Part shown: piece after piece, positions 63,302-64,000 of the stretch
Position numbering within the stretch: position 1 is the first letter of the stretch
How the letters are laid out: every line of letters starts with the position of its first letter
Source of the DNA: Croceivirga sp.
GTDB lineage: Bacteria > Bacteroidota > Bacteroidia > Flavobacteriales > Flavobacteriaceae
Length of the DNA stretch: 64,000 nucleotides
Direction of reading: 5' to 3'
NCBI GenBank assembly: GCA_028284285.1
Contig: JANQSA010000061.1
Location: forward strand, 1-64,000
The notes under the pieces: model-generated
Told to the model about the DNA's origin: nothing
Database searches by the model: none
What the model saw: the letters and a program-made list of their open reading frames with translations, nothing else
Made by a program: the position numbers and the translations under genes

Positions 63302-63980
63302 TGCTTTCCATTGTTTTTTGGTTGAGTGTATTCTCCACCTTCTCGTAATTTTCGAACAGTTTAGGAACTACTTCCATTGTGCTTGTCCCTATGATGTTGC
63401 CGATCGCCCTGGAGGTGATCGTAGCTCCTGTAATTCCATCTATCTCCCAGGGGTGTTGTTTCTCCCCTTGCTTTACTGTAATTACCTGGTTCTTGATTTT
63501 TCCGTCATTGTCCAGGCCTACATCCAGTGCTATAAAATTGTCGAGAAATCGCTGCTCCTTTTCAATTTTATCCCCAAGTCCCGGAGTTTCTTTACTTTCC
63601 AGTACCTGAAATCCAATCAGTACTTGTGCATTAGGGTTGTAGCCATATAATATTCTGATAATGTCAGCATATCCCTGACCTGCCGCTTCCACGGCATATC
63701 CCACGAGCTTTTCGTTTTTATCATAGCCTGCATAACAGGTCAATTCAGGGGTAGCGTCGTTTTCTATTTCAATCAACGCTCCATCAGCGTTTATTCCGAA
63801 CGCCTGCGTGCGAACGGTCCCCGGCAACACAGTAAAAATGGCCTTTTCCAAGGCCTCAGCCTTTAACCGCTGTACGCGAGGCAAGGTCAATTCAAAAGCC
63901 AACACAATGAGCAAGGCACTGATGATACCAATCACCAGCATAGCCTGTAGCATCTTCATGCTACTGGAAGGTTTTTTCAT
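63294..63980 (-). CDS. rnfG: Rnf complex subunit RnfG with covalent FMN site
   Basis: A 228-residue periplasm-facing subunit with one N-terminal helix (MLVIGIISALLIVLAFELTL) and an FMN-binding domain. The flavin-attachment motif is DGITGATITSRA near 190, where FMN is joined to Thr by an ApbE-type transferase; no apbE lies in the window. The KETPGLGDKIEKEQRF segment is characteristic of the family. rnfC and rnfD are expected beyond the right edge: 18 bases before this gene read VKLPI then a stop, which could be the end of rnfD. Confidence 0.95.
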   Translation of the reverse strand: MKKPSSSMKMLQAMLVIGIISALLIVLAFELTLPRVQRLKAEALEKAIFTVLPGTVRTQAFGINADGALIEIENDATPELTCYAGYDKNEKLVGYAVEAAGQGYADIIRILYGYNPNAQVLIGFQVLESKETPGLGDKIEKEQRFLDNFIALDVGLDNDGKIKNQVITVKQGEKQHPWEIDGITGATITSRAIGNIIGTSTMEVVPKLFENYEKVENTLNQKTMESNE

Positions 63981-63982
63981 TG

Positions 63983-64000
63983 CTATATTGGCAGCTTCAC
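63983..64000 (-). CDS. Possible C-terminal codons of rnfD (partial)
   Basis: Only six codons are inside the window (VKLPI and a TAG stop), directly upstream of rnfG on the same strand. The position matches rnfD in the usual C-D-G-E-A order. The sequence itself is too short to prove it. Confidence 0.3.
   Translation of the reverse strand: MKLPI

Overview
The window looks like a chromosomal segment from a marine-type member of the Bacteroidota, most likely family Flavobacteriaceae. Supporting signs are a PorP/SprF-family protein, a GLPGLI-family protein, a SusD remnant beside a VCBS/ASPIC lipoprotein, fused CcsB-CcsA, DUF6428, many TonB-receptor-like and beta-barrel proteins, and weak or absent Shine-Dalgarno sites. 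This is inference from protein families; I ran no database search. I saw no rRNA, tRNA, CRISPR array or intact insertion sequence.

Layout. (1) 0.3-8.9 kb holds housekeeping genes: panB, an NTF2-like secreted protein, sdaA with a small partner, dnaK with a possible stress promoter, a GH65 disaccharide phosphorylase, and a LuxR-type response regulator whose phospho-acceptor Asp is Glu. (2) 9.5-12.5 kb holds a PorP/SprF-like barrel carrying a SPOR-like tail, and a PD40-repeat protein without an OmpA domain. (3) 13.1-20.4 kb is the most striking locus. It encodes a fused C39-like/VKOR/thioredoxin protein, two tandem double-glycine precursor peptides with an identical six-cysteine framework, a glycosyltransferase-like protein, a C39-peptidase ABC exporter and an HlyD adaptor. 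The set of functions parallels that of glycocin (sublancin-type) operons. (4) 20.4-25 kb holds small membrane proteins, a GLPGLI protein and an outer-membrane beta-barrel. (5) 25-27.4 kb is an ArsR-led operon with a signal-peptide-bearing, catalytically dead LMW-phosphatase/ArsC-like protein, DUF6428 and a metallophosphoesterase. (6) 27.5-32.5 kb holds a Crp/Fnr regulator, an amidohydrolase and a MacB-like permease. (7) 32.5-42 kb is an eroding region: a SusD C-terminal relic, a VCBS/ASPIC lipoprotein, a lipoprotein pseudogene with two stops, an HD protein, a DUF481 barrel with no normal start codon, a frameshifted PCMD-type lipoprotein, a barrel and a serine hydrolase.

(8) 42.7-64 kb is a redox region. 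It contains hemG, ccsBA, a periplasmic aldehyde-oxidoreductase-like (PaoABC-type) trio with a small Cys-rich protein, an NrfJ-like OB-fold lipoprotein and hemA. Next come a seven-gene cytochrome/NrfCD/beta-barrel cluster, and an Rnf operon (B, A, E, G seen, the rest beyond the window) that also encodes a plant-type FNR and a tiny four-Cys membrane protein.

A plausible combined picture for region 8 is this. HemA and HemG supply heme and CcsBA attaches it to exported cytochromes. NrfCD couples the quinone pool to periplasmic cytochromes and possibly to the cell surface through a collagen-stalked six-heme lipoprotein and a DUF5777 barrel. Rnf plus FNR links ferredoxin, NAD(P)H and the ion gradient. 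The peptide locus at 13-20 kb is the best candidate for an undescribed system.
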